In this document: piece by piece, positions 35,069 to 46,038 of the stretch
Layout: each line of letters opens with the position of its first letter
Position numbering within the stretch: position 1 is the first letter of the stretch
Source: Phialophora verrucosa
Lineage: Eukaryota; Ascomycota; Eurotiomycetes; Chaetothyriales; Herpotrichiellaceae
NCBI GenBank assembly: GCA_002099365.1
Contig: MSED01000002.1
Location: 124,001 to 188,000 of the forward strand
Length of the DNA: 64,000 nt
Reading direction: 5' to 3'
Program-made: the position numbers and the translations under genes
The notes under the pieces: generated by a model
Told to the model about the DNA's origin: nothing
Databases searched by the model: none
What the model saw: the letters and a program-made list of their open reading frames with translations, nothing else

Positions 35069-35150
35069 GGGGTTGTAACTCAGGGGTAGAGTGCCTGCTT
35101 TGCATAGGCTTAACTGCAGGAAGGCCGGGGTTCAAATCCCCGCAGCTCCA
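35069..35150 (+). tRNA. tRNA-Ala, anticodon UGC, with a 10-nt intron
   Basis: A complete cloverleaf can be drawn. The acceptor stem GGGGUUG pairs with CAGCUCC plus discriminator A and contains the G3:U70 wobble pair that identifies alanine tRNAs. The D arm is ACUC/GAGU, the anticodon stem CCUGC/GCAGG and the T arm CGGGG-UUCAAAU-CCCCG. The anticodon TGC is at 35101-35103. Ten bases (35105-35114, taggcttaac) sit after position 37, the canonical place of nuclear tRNA introns, leaving a 72-nt mature RNA. A T-rich tract starts right after the gene (35151 onward), fitting Pol III termination. Confidence 0.93.
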
Positions 35151-35165
35151 TTGTTTTTCTTTCTC
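35151..35165 (+). terminator. RNA polymerase III terminator (T-run) after tRNA-Ala
   Basis: Immediately 3' of the tRNA the sequence reads ttgtttttctttctc; the run of five T is a standard Pol III stop signal. Confidence 0.6.
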
Positions 35166-35427
35166 ATAATTGTCCCTTTTTGGACTTGCGGAAGGTTCAT
35201 CGCTTGGACATGGCAAGAAATGTGTGAGCATAAGGATTTCATGGTGGTCGTGGCGAAGAGGGGCTCGGCGAACTTGCCTCGCGAAGGTCAGCGAGGCTGA
35301 GTGCTATAGTCCACCCAATCAGAGAGCGCTTGGAATGGGAATTTATTTTTGTTGCGTAGAGCCTTGTAGGTGACATCTCAGCGAGGCGCCTCGTCTTCCA
35401 CTCTCTGCACTCTCAGGCTGCATCGAC

Positions 35428-36692
35428 ATGGCAACTCCGAACGGCGCGAAGCCGTCTATGGCCGACATGGCCAATATGTCTACCGAGGAGAGAATGGCAG
35501 GCATGGAGCACTCCGAAGTTCGCTATTTTACCTCCTACGAGTGAGTGCTTTCGCTGTCGTCAAGACCGCCTGCTGACAGATTTTGAGCCACCATGGCATT
35601 CACGAGGAGATGTTGGTAAGGACACCTTCAAATGGCACCCGAGCCAGTCTGACTTCGACCTCAGAAAGACGAGGTCCGCACCCGATCATACCGAGACGCC
35701 ATCTACCAAAACCAGCACATCTTCAAAGACAAGGTGGTCCTTGATGTCGGCTGCGGCACCGGGATTCTCAGCATGTTCGCAGCAAGAGCAGGCGCCAGAC
35801 ATGTCATAGGCGTGGACATGTCCAGCATCATCAACAAGGCCAAACTGATTGTGGATGCCAACGGCCTCACGAAGAAGATCACACTGCTGCAAGGAAAAAT
35901 GGAAGAGGTTGAGTTACCAGCCGAACACTTGAACAACGGACAAGTCGACATCATCATATCCGAATGGATGGGTTATTTCTTGCTGTACGAAAGCATGCTC
36001 GACACAGTTCTCTATGCACGCGACAAGTACCTCCGGCCGTCCGGCTTGATCTTCCCCGATAAAGCTACGATCTACATGGCAGGCATCGAAGATGGCGACT
36101 ACAAGGACGACAAGATTGGATGTGAGTGCACTGGCTGACATGCTGCGACCAAGCTGACATTGGCCCAGTCTGGGATAACGTCTACGGATTCGACTACACA
36201 CCCATGAAAGATAGCGCATTGAGTGAGCCTCTCGTCGACACGGTCGAGCTCAAGGCGCTGGTCACCGATCCCTGCCCGGTCTTCACCATTGACCTCAACA
36301 CAGTCAAAACTGCCCAACTAGCATTTTCGGAGCCATTCCAGCTCCGGGTCCAGAGAAACGACTTTATCCATGCTCTCATCGCTTGGTTCGACATTGACTT
36401 CACAGCCTGCCACAAACCCATCAGGTTTTCCACCGGTCCGCACACCAAATACACTCACTGGAAACAGACCGTCTTCTACCTCCGAGAAGTTCTGACCGTG
36501 GAAGAAGGAGAAACTGTGCGAGGTTACCTTTCAAACAAGCCAAACAGCAAAAACCGAAGGGATCTCGACATCAAAATCGACTATGAGCTTGAGACAGAAG
36601 ACATCGCACGTAAAGCTCGGGGCGCGTGCGAGTACAGAATGTAGGTCTCCGTTCCTCCTGATGACACTGTGCTAATCATCTTCAGGTGCTGA
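35428..36692 (+). CDS. RMT1: Type I protein arginine methyltransferase (PRMT1/Rmt1/Hmt1)
   Basis: SAM-dependent enzyme making asymmetric dimethylarginine on RNA-binding proteins and histone H4. It has 358 residues in five exons (35428-35540, 35588-35615, 35665-36121, 36169-36640, 36686-36692). YFTSYDHHGIHEEMLKDEVRT forms the PRMT N-terminal helix spanning three exons. Motif I is VLDVGCGTG (about 72-80). The double-E loop is SEWMGYFLLYES (Glu147 and Glu156). The THW loop is present as KYTHWKQT. The final exon has only seven bases and changes the end from RM to RMC. Retaining that intron would stop translation at once (ATG TAG), so both forms are nearly the same protein. Nuclear and cytoplasmic location is expected. 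Confidence 0.95.
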
Positions 36693-37198
36693 TTGGGGAT
36701 GTTGTTCGTGTCCCTCGCATTTTAGATTGGCGTCACTTACCCCGTCTCTTTCATAGGACCAAGAGACTGCACTTCCGCACTTGCTTTTGTTGCTGCACCT
36801 CTCCTTTGACGGAGGGAATACCTCCCTCTAGCCACGATGGATGACCGAGATGACTTTTGGGCAAAGTCAAGCTCCTCGTTATTTATAAGATACCCCACGA
36901 GTTGATGCTGATCTTGATAATGAAGTTCATGATGCAAAAGCTAAAGACTGTCGCGCACACATTAACTCTGTGCGCTAAGGTTGACCTGACAATAGTGTTG
37001 ATTACTTTTACATATGTACTCGTACATCCTAATCGGCTACTTTCTTCTTTGGCGAGATGCCTCGGTTCGCGGCTCCCCACACTCCTCAGCCGAAGGCACA
37101 TACGTGCCGTAGCCTGCTTCTTCAGCTCTCTCGCAGTTTGTCCACAACAACTAGAGCTCCCTAGATTTTTATTGAAGTTCACTGTTGATCGAGAAACA
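36693..37198. other. Intergenic, 0.5 kb; no gene seen
   Basis: 3' region of the PRMT1 gene and promoter of the hydratase gene. Confidence 0.4.
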
Positions 37199-38280
37199 AT
37201 GTCTGGACCGGGAGTTGGCTATGAATACCCTCGAACCGAGGTGTCTTGGTTGAAGAGAGATGTTCTTCTGTTCGCAGTGAGCATCGGCTGCACTGTGGAC
37301 GAACTGCACTTCATCTACGTGAGTGTGAAATCTGACCAGCATGTTCGACTCTGATCAGTGTTTCGCAGGAGCTCCATCCGAAATTTGCGGTATTTCCCAC
37401 GTATCCGATCATCCTGCGTTAGTTGTCCGATATGCTCCCGCTCACCGGGTCCAAATTAACCTGCGGCAGCGTTCAAGAAGACCACTCAAGAAGTCATCGA
37501 CTTCTATGCTTCTCAGGAGAGCAATCCGATCCCCGGTATTCCCAAGCTCGATGCTAGACGTGTCGTCGACGGCCAGCGCCTGATCCAGTTCCTGAAACCA
37601 CTCCCTCCCACCTCCGAAGGAAGAAAATTCGAGCTGCGGTCGAAAGTCATTGGAGTATATGACAAAGGCAAGCCCGGCACGGTGGTTGAGACGGAGCAGA
37701 CCATTGTGGATAAAGAGACCGGCGAGGTATACAGCCGAGCGGTTGGCTCTGGCTTTTTCGTCGGTCAAGGAGGATGGGGTGGACCTAAGGGACCTGCAAC
37801 CGTCAACTTCCCCCCGCCCAAGGGCAGAGAAAACAGCCCAGATAAGATCAGCGAGAAACAGCTGACTGCCGAAAGTGCACATCTGTACAGGTAAGGATCT
37901 TGGCCCCGCAGGTGTTCCTGGCACTGACAACGACCTGCAGACTGAATGGCGACTACAACCCTCTCCATGCCACGCCTGAGCCCGGCCAGAAGATGGGCTT
38001 CGGCGGGGCCATCATGCACGGTCTGTCGACCTGGAATTTTGCCGCCCATGCGCTTTTGAAGGAGCTGGGTGGAAGTGACCCGGCCAACATCAAGGAGTAT
38101 CAGGCCCGATTTGCTGCCCCCGTAAAGCCCGGCCAGAAGCTTGTCACGAAGATCTGGAGGACTGGCGATGTAAAGAATGGCTGGGAAGAGATCAGGTTCG
38201 TGACTGAGGCAGACGGAAAGGTCGTCCTCAGCAACGGGCGGGCGCTGATGAAGGTAGTTGAGGGAAAAAGCAAGCTGTGA
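37199..38280 (+). CDS. Peroxisomal (R)-enoyl-CoA hydratase 2 / MaoC-like dehydratase with PTS1
   Basis: Hot-dog-fold hydratase acting on trans-2-enoyl-CoA, 309 residues in four exons (37199-37318, 37369-37417, 37470-37890, 37941-38280). The N-terminal half is the substrate-binding hot-dog repeat (DVLLFAVSIGCTVDELHFIYE, FAVFPTYPIIL). The second repeat holds the hydratase-2 motif YRLNGDYNPLH with catalytic Asp201 and His206, followed by GFGGAIMHGL. The C-terminus is exactly SKL, a canonical type 1 peroxisomal targeting signal. The length corresponds to a stand-alone double-hot-dog enzyme, unlike the C-terminal domain of the multifunctional Fox2 protein. A role in peroxisomal beta-oxidation of fatty acids is likely. 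Confidence 0.92.
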
Positions 38281-39647
38281 AACGCCAGATAGGCGTGGAT
38301 GTAAACGGGCGGCCACGGTCCTCCAGCTATCAGAACTCCATTTTTGGTCTCATCCCTGACGGCGCTGTTCACCTTTATAGATGCCAGTCTGTTCAAGACC
38401 AAATCACCCGCTGCATCTAACCGGTCAAGACTATCGTGCGATGCTTATGACTTTGGTAGGATCTCGCCTCGTCGAAGTGTGCTCTGTGTGTCGAGTCATG
38501 CCATGGTTCTCTTTCAACCGAACTTGAGTTGTGGTCCTCGGTGTTCCACGCCCCGAGGATACAAGCCGTACGCAAGTTCATGATTCTGGAACGTAAGACT
38601 CCAGAACCGAAAGTTTTCGAGAAGAGCTCCTCCGGTGCCGAGCGGCTCAAATACCGACGCCCAAAGCTTCATGAACCATCACCCGTTTACGGCAGCCAGA
38701 GTCTCGGAGAAACCGTTCGCCATATCGGATTGACACGGCGTCGAGGATTTATGTTGGGAGGGCACCTCTTGCTGGGCACCCGAGTGCAGAGCCCGCAATG
38801 TGCGGTGCCATGGGTGCCTAACTGGGCGAAACTGGAGAAAATATGCGGAGTGTAGCAGTGGCATGCGAGGCTGGAGTCTGGATTGCCGAGTCGGTGTTTG
38901 ACACAACAAATCAATGGCTTCGCACGCCCTGCGGTTTTTCAGCTCCATCACCAATATCCGTCTGGGAGGCATGCTTCCGCTCCGTCTTGCCCCGGGCTCG
39001 CCCTTTGACATCCACGTATCTACTCTACTGCACGCCATGGGAAAGGATTCTTCCGACGGAGATCATCCCTGGCTGCACCGTCCTCACCTTCAAGACCCCC
39101 GGACGATGCTGTCGCATGACGATGCTGATCTTGGCAGCCACGGAGGATCGACAGCCCCCTCGCGTTTCCGCCTTTCCAACTCGCTCGCTGAACAGCTCTT
39201 GTTGTTACATTCGCGCTGACAGCCGACTCTGCTGGTAGGCTGGCCGCCATCCTACCCTTCTCCGCCCAGACATTTGGTATGCAATGATCCATCATGTCGC
39301 ACCCGATCCCCGCAAAATTCAACAAGCCATCCTGCAGGACGAAAATCCAGCTGCTTGGCTTTCTCCGTGAATTGGCCACAGACGGTAAAGAGCAGGCCCT
39401 GCCACGGCGGCTACACCAGGGCTTGACGGCCTGCAAGCTTCATGAAGCAACCCAAGCCGTCGCTTGTCCCGTCGGGCGAAGAAGGTCTTCTGAGTGACCG
39501 ACCTTGGTTATTTAAGATCACGACTGATCCTCCTTTTCCTCGCACAGTATACAAGGTGAGCGTGAGATCATTCTCTGGACAGGATAGTAGCTCAGTATAT
39601 TTTTCTGCACTTTCCTTTCCCGACCTTCTCTCCTTGGCGTTGCAAAC
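38281..39647. other. Intergenic, 1.4 kb; no supported gene
   Basis: Overlapping frames on both strands without recognisable domains. The right end is the promoter of the sugar transporter. Confidence 0.35.
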
Positions 39648-41831
39648 ATGGGTGGTGGCGGAGGCAAACCTTTGAACATCTTCCGCCTGGGAGGCACCCT
39701 CGCGGATGAACCTAAAGAAGTGCTGAACTGGAGGCTATGGTTTGCTGTGTTCTCCTTTGGGATTATGGGAGCAGCCCGGGGTGTCGATGAGGGCTTGATA
39801 AGTGGTAAGGAGACATACGTCGTTAGAGATAACATTGATACTGATACGTTTCCAAGGGACTTTCAACACTGAACATTTCCAGAAGCTCCTCGGGTTTGAC
39901 AAACTTGAGGACGACGCCTATGCGGATGTCAAAGGCAACGTCTCCGCCATGGTGCAAATCGGAAGCGTTGGTGGTGCCCTCCTGGCGTTCGTTCTCGCGG
40001 ATCGCATTGGTCGTCTCTGGGCCACCCGTCAACTGTATGTTGTGTATCCAGCCTCTATTTGAGGCATTCTGCTTACTGTTCTCAGCTGCATCCTGTGGAT
40101 ATTGGGAATCGTAATCTTCCTAACGAACAATGGTAGACTGGGCCAAGTGTACGCGGGAAGGTTCATTGCAGGCCTGGGAGTCGGTATAGCTCGACCCAAC
40201 ACCGGATGAATCGCTAACCGATATAGATTGGCCAAACCACTGTCATCGCGCCGATTTATCTGTCCGAGATCTCCCCCAAGGCTGTTAGAGGACTTTGCAC
40301 ATGCGTGTTCTCAGGGTCTGTGTATGTCGGCATCATGCTCGCATATTTTGCCAGCTGGGGTAGCAGTCTTCACATCGACAAGAACGGCTACAACTCCTGG
40401 GTCGTGCCCACATCCATTCATCTCATGTTCGCTGGCATCATCTTCATTTTGTCCTGGTTCAACAACGAATCACCCCGGTTTCTCATTAAGAAAGGCAAAG
40501 ACGACCATGCTGTCGCCAACCTTGCTCGGCTCCGAGGACTGGCCTCCGACGACGCGTACATCACCGCTGAGATCAGCGGCATCAAGCATCAGCTTGCCGA
40601 GGAACAGGAAGCGACGATGGGCCAGGGGTTCTTTGGCTGTAAGTCATCATTGCCTCATGGTTTCCGTGTTCTTGCCTCAGATCCCAAACCCTGCGCCGCG
40701 CCTAGGTCGATGAATATCTAACATTTCCACAGATTTCCGCGAAATGTTCTGCATGCCCAACAACTTCTATCGCATCTACCTTGGTCTGGGAACACAACTG
40801 CTGGGTCAATGGTCCGGCGCTCAGAGCATCACTATCGTGAGTACTGCCAACCCTTTCATAGCCTCAAGTTGTGTGATACTTTGGGCCATACGCTGATATC
40901 TGTTGATAGTATGCCCCGGACATGTTCGCCTTGCTCGGTACCAAGGGCCAGAACGAAAAGCTTTATGCGACTGCTATCTTCGGCGTCGTGAAATTCATCG
41001 CCTCCATCATTTGTGCCCTATTCCTGGTCGACGTGATCGGGCGAAAGCGATCACTGTCCATCGGCATTGCGCTGCAAGCCATATCCATGTGCTACATCGC
41101 AGCATTCTTGACGGCGGTCCCGAATATTGATGAAGACACTGTCTTTACGCCATCTCAGAAGCATGCTTCGACAGGGGGCATTGTCATGATATATATCTCT
41201 GGGTTCGGTTGGGCGTAGGTCCTTTGTTCCTGAAAGTATATTGGCTCGTCGGCTAACACAGATTTCAGGATGGGCTGGAACAGCATTCAATACCTGCTGA
41301 ACGCGGAGATCTACCCTCTCCGGATTCGTGCGATCAGTAGCTCCCTAGTGATGTGCTTCCACTTTGGTAAGTCGATCCTGTGAGTTTGGACCATCGATCA
41401 CTGGCTGATATTGTGTTCAAACAGTCAACCAATACGGAAACTCGCGTGCTGTCCCGAACATGCTACTGCCTACGTCTGACGGCGGACTTTCCCCCAACGT
41501 AAGCGCTCTTCCCAAAACCTTCTGATTATCTACTTCGCGTCCCTGAATGATCATTTGTCCCGACTAACGCACGCAGGGGACATTCTGGTTCTTCACGGCA
41601 CTTACCATTCTCGGCGGGATTTGGGCGTGGTTCTTCATCCCAGAGACCTCCGGCCGTAGTCTCGAAGGCATGGATGCACTGTTCAAACTGCCCTGGTACA
41701 AGATCGGACGGTATGGACAAAAGGAGGCCGAGGTTAGTGACCAATTTGCGAGGGAGAGAGTGTTGGAGGAGAAATCCGGTGCCGGAGGAAGCGCTGCGCA
41801 GGTCGAGGTTGTTCGCCAGGAGAAAGTGTGA
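39648..41831 (+). CDS. MFS sugar porter family transporter
   Basis: Twelve-helix hexose- or quinate-type H+ symporter of 558 residues in nine exons: 39648-39804, 39857-40034, 40086-40179, 40227-40638, 40733-40836, 40910-41214, 41269-41366, 41425-41498, 41577-41831. Family marks include DRIGRLWATR after helix 2, the GLGIGQTTVIAPIYLSEISPKAVRG signature, ESPRFL after helix 6, VDVIGRKRS in the second half and the terminal PETSGRSLEGMD. The exon 3 donor that gives the conserved GLGIGQ reads GTCGGT rather than the stronger-looking GTATAG three bases on; the latter would change conserved residues. The C-terminal 50 residues are cytosolic and charged. Substrate unassigned. Confidence 0.92.
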
Positions 41832-43873
41832 AGGAAGAAAAACAAGCATACGACACGAGTTTCAGGCATGTGCCGGGTTCTTGTCGGCGAGCTCGATGGG
41901 GGATGTGTAGGCAGCGAAGCAATTTTGACCTCCTGAACTATCTGCGGTACCCGTAGCAGCCACAAACAGACAGGTTCTCGAGGTCTGGCGATGTTGTAGT
42001 GTCGTTGGGCTACCTCCGTACCGAGTAGTGAGCACGCATTTAAACTCGACGACGACGCCATTTTACAAGATTGGTTGTATCTTGTTTAATACGGAGTACG
42101 GAGGACAGTCAAGGGTGCCATACCGAGTACTCGTACTCGTACTCCATTCAGCTCCATCGACAGAATGCGACTATGAAGTTGGGCGCTCGGTGGCTCCGGG
42201 GGGCGCGGCTCTTCGGACTACGAGTAGACGCTGCCTGTTGGAGGCGCCCGGCTAAATTCAGGCTTCAGGAGGCGAGGTACGTACTGCTCAGGAGTCTACG
42301 GAAGCTTCGTTAGGCGCCTCGGAGCCCAGAACAATCAACCCCCACCAGCCCCCGTGGCTTTAGCATTGGCTCTGACTCGGGCATTGGCTTTGGCTTTCGG
42401 TGGCTTTATCGCACGCGCCAGGTTACACAAGACGGATTCTTCCTGCGCGTCTTGGTCAGAGCTCGAGCCGACTGACATGCAATTCATCCATCAGCCCGCC
42501 AACAATTGGGTTTCTGCTATCCACACAATTCTCGACACAACGTGATCTACTCGTAATTCCTCGGCGCAGATGGCATGCTTCCTGGTGCCGCGTTCCGCTC
42601 GCCTGGGTGTTTATTCTACGCGAGCACATTCGGGCAATTGCCCGTCTCGATACGCGAACCTTACTCCGTACCACCTGCTTACGGGTCACGACTGAAACCC
42701 CCTGCAAAGTTTCCGCCAGCACAAGCGTTTCTTCTGCGAGTGGGGGTCGATCAAAATCGAAAGTGGGACTTCGGCAGCACCTCAGCTGAAACCGTCAGCT
42801 AAGGCAGGTACCCGAACGTCCACAAGAGTCTTCCTCAGGTGGTGACGCTGGTACCTTATAGGCCCACCGGGCTGAGGAGCACCATTCGTCACTCGCTGCA
42901 ACTGTGATCGAGGCTCTTCTTGGGCCTGCTTTGTGGCAGAGCTGGGCAGAGATTTGAAGGAAGGACCGTCTCAGGGGCCCGGCGTCCTCCTGGCGAGGTC
43001 TCCGACCGAGTCCTTGTGTAGCAATGTCCAACTACTCGATCCGGGAATCGATCTGGTCAGCGAGATATCGGACACGAGATTATCTCTGCTCGGCAGGAAA
43101 TGATCCTCTGGCGTGGTATCAAGTCGCGATATTTCAGCACTCCAACCTTACACCGACATTATTTCGCTTCACCAATTCGACCCCGTCGAAGGACGTTTGT
43201 GCGCTGTCTCAGCGGACTCCATCAGGAAAGGGCTTTTTGATCCAAGACCTCCGGTCCGCCGATGACTTGAAGATAAGGACGATTAGCTGCCGGGGTTAAA
43301 CCACATCTAGCACACGCACACACGCCACCCTTCCCTATCCCATGGCTCTGACTGACTCTGACTCTTGGATCCAGACACGTCGGCTCGTTCGAGACTCGAC
43401 GCGCGCTTTCTTCGACGGAACCAGAAACTTTTCCACATGCAAGCTGCAGAACGCAATCTCCGCAGATAGGAAAGGCGTTCGTCTGACCAAACTCTAAGCT
43501 GATCATGTCATGTTCGTTGATGCAAAACCCAATAAATTGGATCACGAATTGTCCATCAACCCCTGGCTCTGCGCTTCAAACGCCCAATCGACACATGTCT
43601 TGCACCCCTCCTCGTCCCGCTTTCCACTCGGATTGTTCCCTTGGGTCCCTGACCAGACAAGGCTAGAATCCTGTGTACCCACCGATTTATAGACGCCTCC
43701 GAATTTCAGGGGACTCCGTCATCGTCGGTAGGCTGAAATGAAGTCCGTATCGATATAACGTATTTGGCCGGTGGCGTCCTGGGCTTTCCCCCTCATTGCG
43801 ACCAAAAGTCGTCGTCCGGCTGCTCGTCTTCCTGCTTTCACTGACACAAACTGAGCGGCGGACGACGAACGAG
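41832..43873. other. Intergenic, 2 kb, rich in TACGGAG/GAGTAC-type motifs
   Basis: No gene is supported. Repeated short motifs occur at 42011-42026 (CTCCGTACCGAGTA), 42090-42103 (TACGGAGTACGGAG), 42125-42145 (GTACTC repeated), 42222-42231 and 42662-42670 (TACTCCGTA). The right part is the promoter of the mannosyltransferase. Confidence 0.45.
42090..42145. repeat. Cluster of TACGGAGTA and GTACTC-type short repeats
   Basis: TACGGAGTACGGAG at 42090-42103 is followed by a GAGTACTCGTACTCGTACTC run at 42125-42144, three near-copies of a six-base unit. Related copies flank it in the same spacer. Confidence 0.55.
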
Positions 43874-46038
43874 ATGGGTGTGCTACCGATTCTCGACAGA
43901 TTTTCCGCTCCAGCGAGGATACAGCGACTGAGTGTGTTCGCCTTGGGTACAATTCTGATCGTTCTTTTCCTCGAGAAGACATTCTTCCCGGGAGCTTCTG
44001 TCACCAGTCTTCACAGAAGGGTTTGTCCCCGGCCATATCTTTCACAGCCCGTTCCGTTAACAAAGGATAGGGCGACCGATCACGGTCCGAACACTACCAG
44101 CAATGGGGAGACTTCGAGCCGATGCTGATTCCGGGCTTTGTGAACACTGGACTACCTGGCAAGAGATCTTGCGATACTCTGAGATACAATTCCACCGTTG
44201 GCGTGCAGCAGAGTTTCCACCTCACCGATGATATCCACCAAATCGCCGTGGCCCTTGATCACCACCCGATCGTCGACTACCCCGACGAGATGATGAACGA
44301 CCCCGACATGGACATGAGAGATATTGTCGAGAGGACCTGGACGCGCCTAGCAGGATCGAGTGTGTGGCTACCCGAACAGAAAGTGTACTTGTCTGTGACT
44401 CGGGTCGTCTTCTCGCCATCCAGAACCCGGACAATGCCCAAGATGAGTTTTCTCAGGGGTCAAATCTTCAACGAAGACTGGGAACACTTGACCAATCATA
44501 CGATCACATGGAGTGGAAAGAGGTTCAAGTTTCCCATGGTGATCGACATTCCGGCGCAGTGGGAGGATGATGGGGGCATGTTCGGACCGGAAGACCCTCG
44601 AATTATCTTGGAGGAGGGCGTCGAGGATGCGGAGCCTGTCATCATCTTCAACATGGTGGGCAGGAAATCCGACTGGAAGCGAGCAATGCATCTCTTTCGC
44701 CCGTTTTCGAAGGCCTCTACCATTCTCACCATCAAAGACACCGAACGAGCGTACAACGAGAAAGACTGGGCGCCATTCTTTATTCCCGAACATGAGCAGC
44801 AGACTCTGCTCGGCAAAATCCCTCTCCCCGTGCCTGGAGTCGTGCGCAAACCCAACGAATACATCCACTTCGTCTACAGCTTCAGACCTCTGCGTATCTT
44901 GAAATGTCACATGCGATGTGGCGACTGCGAATTTGTGTACGAGCAAGACGTTCCAGACAAGGTCTTCAACAAACACCACGACGAAGCCGGCAGTGTGCGT
45001 GGTGGTACAAACTTTGTCCCGGTCCCAATGCCGTCCAGCATGGACATCGACTCTAGGGTCCGAGTGTATGCCGCGTTTCCTCAAACGAATATTGCCAAAT
45101 TTTGTGATGGGAATTTCTATCGACCAGAGTTTGCCGTCATGATTAACATTGGCAATCAATTCCAGCTTGCATTTGCGTCCGAGTCGCTTGATTTTGGAGA
45201 ATCCATTCTCGAGCTGGGTCCAGACGACGATCGGTGTGAGAAAACGCGCATTCTCACCCCCAACACCGTCGCTCGCTGGGATACGGGCGGTGGTCAGGAC
45301 GTCATGACTGTGACCTTTAGTGTCAACGACGAGACCACACAGGTTTCTCGCGTCCGTGGCCTGCTGAGTTTCGTGCGCAACCTACCGCAGTTCAAGACGT
45401 TGCTTAAAAGAGATGGCCTCTTGAAGGGTGCTGATGCAGACCTGGTGAGCATTCTGGCCTCATGGGTCGGTGATGATGTGCGTGGTTGTCTCATCGAGTC
45501 TGCGGCAAACTACACTGGCCGCACGGACCCCAAAGATGACGAGCAAGAGATGGATCTGTCCAGCGAATTGGTGCTCAAGCTCCAGCAGATCAAAGCAGAA
45601 GAGGCTAAACGCAAGAAGGAGGAGAAACAGGCCAAGCCTGAGGTTCCCCATGACAACATGCTCGGCATCACCCTCGAACATCCTCCAGATGATGAAGAAT
45701 CTCTCTTCCACCCCGAGCTCTTGGGAGAGTTCGAAGATGTCGAAGGTCTCACAGTCGAGGGCTTGGATGAGGAGGACAGCAAGAAGGACGAAGGAAAGGC
45801 GGAAAATCTGAAGGATGGCGATTCTCCGAAGGACGAAAAGAAGCAGGAAGAGAAAGAGGACGACAAAGATGACGAAACTCCGGACCATTGGGAGTTTGAA
45901 CACCCAGTAGACGAAGCGAAACGGGAGGACAAGGAGGAGCAGGAGAGGAAAGCTGACAATCCGCCCAAGGCAGGGCATCATCATGACAGCCACCACCGCT
46001 ACCATAAACAGCAAAATCGGCGCCGAGCTTGGCCTTGA
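43874..46038 (+). CDS. Beta-mannosyltransferase-like glycosyltransferase (BMT/GT91 family), type II membrane protein
   Basis: Golgi-type glycosyltransferase of 694 residues in two exons (43874-44020, 44101-46038). Residues 1-49 supply a short cytosolic segment and one membrane anchor (about 19-36), as in type II enzymes. The lumenal domain has the blocks that mark fungal beta-mannosyltransferases: QWGDFEPMLIPGF at the exon junction, MFGPEDPRIIL near residue 211, IIFNMVGRKSDWKRAMHLFRPF, and CHMRCGDCEFVYE. From about residue 530 the protein changes to a long Lys/Glu/Asp-rich region and ends in a His-rich, basic tail (GHHHDSHHRYHK). In Candida, relatives add beta-1,2-mannose to wall mannans; here the acceptor is unknown. 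The charged tail is an unusual addition. Confidence 0.85.

Noticed and set aside
32810..42000. Possible nutrient-use cluster: MFS carrier, hydratase, sugar porter
   Set aside because: The genes are separated by tRNA-Ala and PRMT1, and there is no regulator or dedicated catabolic enzyme set; they look like unlinked neighbours.
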